The translations under genes were made by a program, and so were the position numbers. A DNA stretch of 64,000 bases from contig JAKANO010000001.1 in NCBI GenBank assembly GCA_021812385.1, forward strand, positions 1 to 64,000, in the 5' to 3' direction. The notes beneath the pieces are model-generated. The model made no database searches. It had not been told where the DNA came from and saw nothing but the letters and a program-made list of their open reading frames with translations. Of the stretch, positions 62,844 through 64,000 are shown piece by piece. Numbering within the stretch: position 1 is the stretch's first letter; every line of letters begins with the position of its first letter. This DNA comes from Pseudomonadota bacterium (GTDB taxonomy: Bacteria; Pseudomonadota; Gammaproteobacteria; Burkholderiales; Thiobacteraceae).

Positions 62844-64000
62844 ATGCTGATCTACAACTCTCTCGCGCGCGAAAAACAAACCTTTCAACCCATGACGCCG
62901 GGGCAGGTGCGCATGTATGTGTGCGGCATGACGGTGTACGACTATTGCCATCTCGGGCATGCGCGCGTGATGGTGGTGTTCGACATGGTGTATCGCTGGC
63001 TGCGGGCCAGCGGTTTCGAGGTGAACTATGTGCGCAACATCACCGATATCGACGACAAGATCATTAAGCGTGCGGCGGAAAATAACGAGAACATCGATCA
63101 GCTCACCGGGCGCTTTATCGACTTCATGCACGAGGACGAAGCCAAGCTCGGCATCTTGCCGCCGACCCACGAGCCGCGCGCCACGCAGTTCGTGCCGGGC
63201 ATGGTGCAGATGATCCAGACCCTGATCGACAAGGGCTTGGCGTATCCGGCCTCGAATGGCGATGTGTATTACGCGGTGCATCAATTTCCCGGCTACGGCA
63301 AGCTGTCCGGCAAATCGCTGGACGATTTGCGCGCCGGCGAGCGCGTCGATGTCGATCCGCATAAGCGCGAAGCGCTCGATTTCGTATTATGGAAGGCCGC
63401 CAAGCCGGGCGAGCCGGCGTGGGATGCGCCTTGGGGCAAGGGCCGCCCCGGCTGGCATATCGAGTGCTCGGTGATGAGCGAACATTATTTGGGCGAGCAG
63501 TTCGACATCCACGGCGGCGGCCAGGATTTGCAGTTCCCGCACCATGAGAACGAAATCGCACAATCCGAGGGCGCGCATGGCCATGCCTTCGTGAATTATT
63601 GGATGCACAACGGCTTCGTGCGCGTGGACAACGAAAAGATGTCCAAGTCCTTGGGCAATTTTTTCAGCATTCGCGAAGTGCTGGAAAAGTTCGATGCCGA
63701 GACCGTGCGCTTCTTCATTCTGCGCGCGCATTACCGCAGCCCGCTGAATTATTCCGACCAACATTTGCAGGATGCGAAGCAGTCCCTGGATGGTTTGTAT
63801 CTCACCTTGCGCGACGTGCCGCCGGAGCAGGTGCGTGTCGATTGGAATGATCCCTACGCCGCAAAATTCCAGCAGGCGATGAACGACGATTTCGATAGCC
63901 ATGGCGCGATCACGGTGTTGTTCGAGTTGTCGCGCGAGGCGAATAAAACCAAGTCGGGCAAGCTGTCGGGGTTGCTGAAAGCGCTAGGCGCGATGCTGGG
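62844..64000 (+). CDS. cysS: Cysteinyl-tRNA synthetase (3' end outside window)
   Basis: The first 385 codons of CysRS, which attaches cysteine to its tRNA. ATG 62844 gives [20 protein letters not shown]. The HIGH motif is [22 protein letters not shown] follows, the zinc ligands include [27 protein letters not shown], and KMSKS reads [10 protein letters not shown]. The frame is open to the last base of the window; about 75 to 80 further residues are expected. No sign of damage. Its neighbours ppiA/ppiB/lpxH lie nearby on the other strand of gltX and the TPR unit. Confidence 0.96.
   Translation, partial: MLIYNSLAREKQTFQPMTPGQVRMYVCGMTVYDYCHLGHARVMVVFDMVYRWLRASGFEVNYVRNITDIDDKIIKRAAENNENIDQLTGRFIDFMHEDEAKLGILPPTHEPRATQFVPGMVQMIQTLIDKGLAYPASNGDVYYAVHQFPGYGKLSGKSLDDLRAGERVDVDPHKREALDFVLWKAAKPGEPAWDAPWGKGRPGWHIECSVMSEHYLGEQFDIHGGGQDLQFPHHENEIAQSEGAHGHAFVNYWMHNGFVRVDNEKMSKSLGNFFSIREVLEKFDAETVRFFILRAHYRSPLNYSDQHLQDAKQSLDGLYLTLRDVPPEQVRVDWNDPYAAKFQQAMNDDFDSHGAITVLFELSREANKTKSGKLSGLLKALGAML

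Overview
The window reads as a GC-rich betaproteobacterial chromosome. The best evidence is gene order: xseA, exbB, exbD, lpxK, a YcaR/Trm112-type zinc protein, kdsB and adk lie together, and cysS, gltX, the ppi pair and lpxH lie together further on, both typical of Betaproteobacteria. A pyrophosphate-dependent phosphofructokinase next to a proton-pumping pyrophosphatase resembles arrangements known from methylotrophs and chemolithotrophs. A Nitrosomonadales/Gallionellales-type host is an inference; no rRNA or tRNA gene is visible to settle it.

Layout. 1-4604: the end of a chemotaxis cluster (cheW tail, an MCP, cheR, cheD, cheB). 4680-9645: a MASE3-like GGDEF/EAL protein, a lipoprotein, a short-chain dehydrogenase and a lytic transglycosylase. 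9690-18776 (minus): three hybrid histidine kinases in a row with near-identical kinase/receiver cores and different sensors. 19026-22044 (minus): ABC-F protein YbiT and XseA. 22045-22631: an AT-rich intergenic region with DnaA-box-like sites, a candidate small RNA and its terminator. 22632-26836: exbBD, lipid A/KDO genes, adk. 26864-30529: PPi-dependent glycolysis and the H+-PPase. 30697-33700: cold-shock protein, clpS-clpA. 33832-40911: a tightly overlapping RDD/RDD/SpoIIM/DUF4129/DUF4350/MoxR/DUF58 block. 41103-45172: accessory stretch with a TonB-like protein, a two-gene ABC exporter between two copies of a roughly 270-bp repeat, and an orphan SUKH (SMI1/KNR4) gene. 45365-52270: monomeric B12-dependent ribonucleotide reductase, a divergent deacetylase/acetyltransferase pair and a ROK sugar kinase. 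52330-55675: small exported or lipoprotein genes of unknown role and a YkgJ-type protein. 55744-64000: DAHP synthase, lpxH, two overlapping cyclophilin genes, an L,D-transpeptidase with a TPR partner, gltX and the 5' part of cysS.

How the genes work together. The left third is sensory: chemoreceptor adaptation, c-di-GMP turnover and multi-sensor phosphorelays. The middle is housekeeping envelope and PPi-based energy metabolism. The most interesting parts are the kinase triplet with an apparently cytoplasmic solute-binding sensor, the MoxR membrane operon, the repeat-bracketed ABC cassette, the acetylation/deacetylation pair and the xseA-exbB intergenic region. Several dispersed palindromic repeats of widespread proteobacterial types sit between genes. 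I saw no CRISPR array, transposase, prophage or plasmid function.
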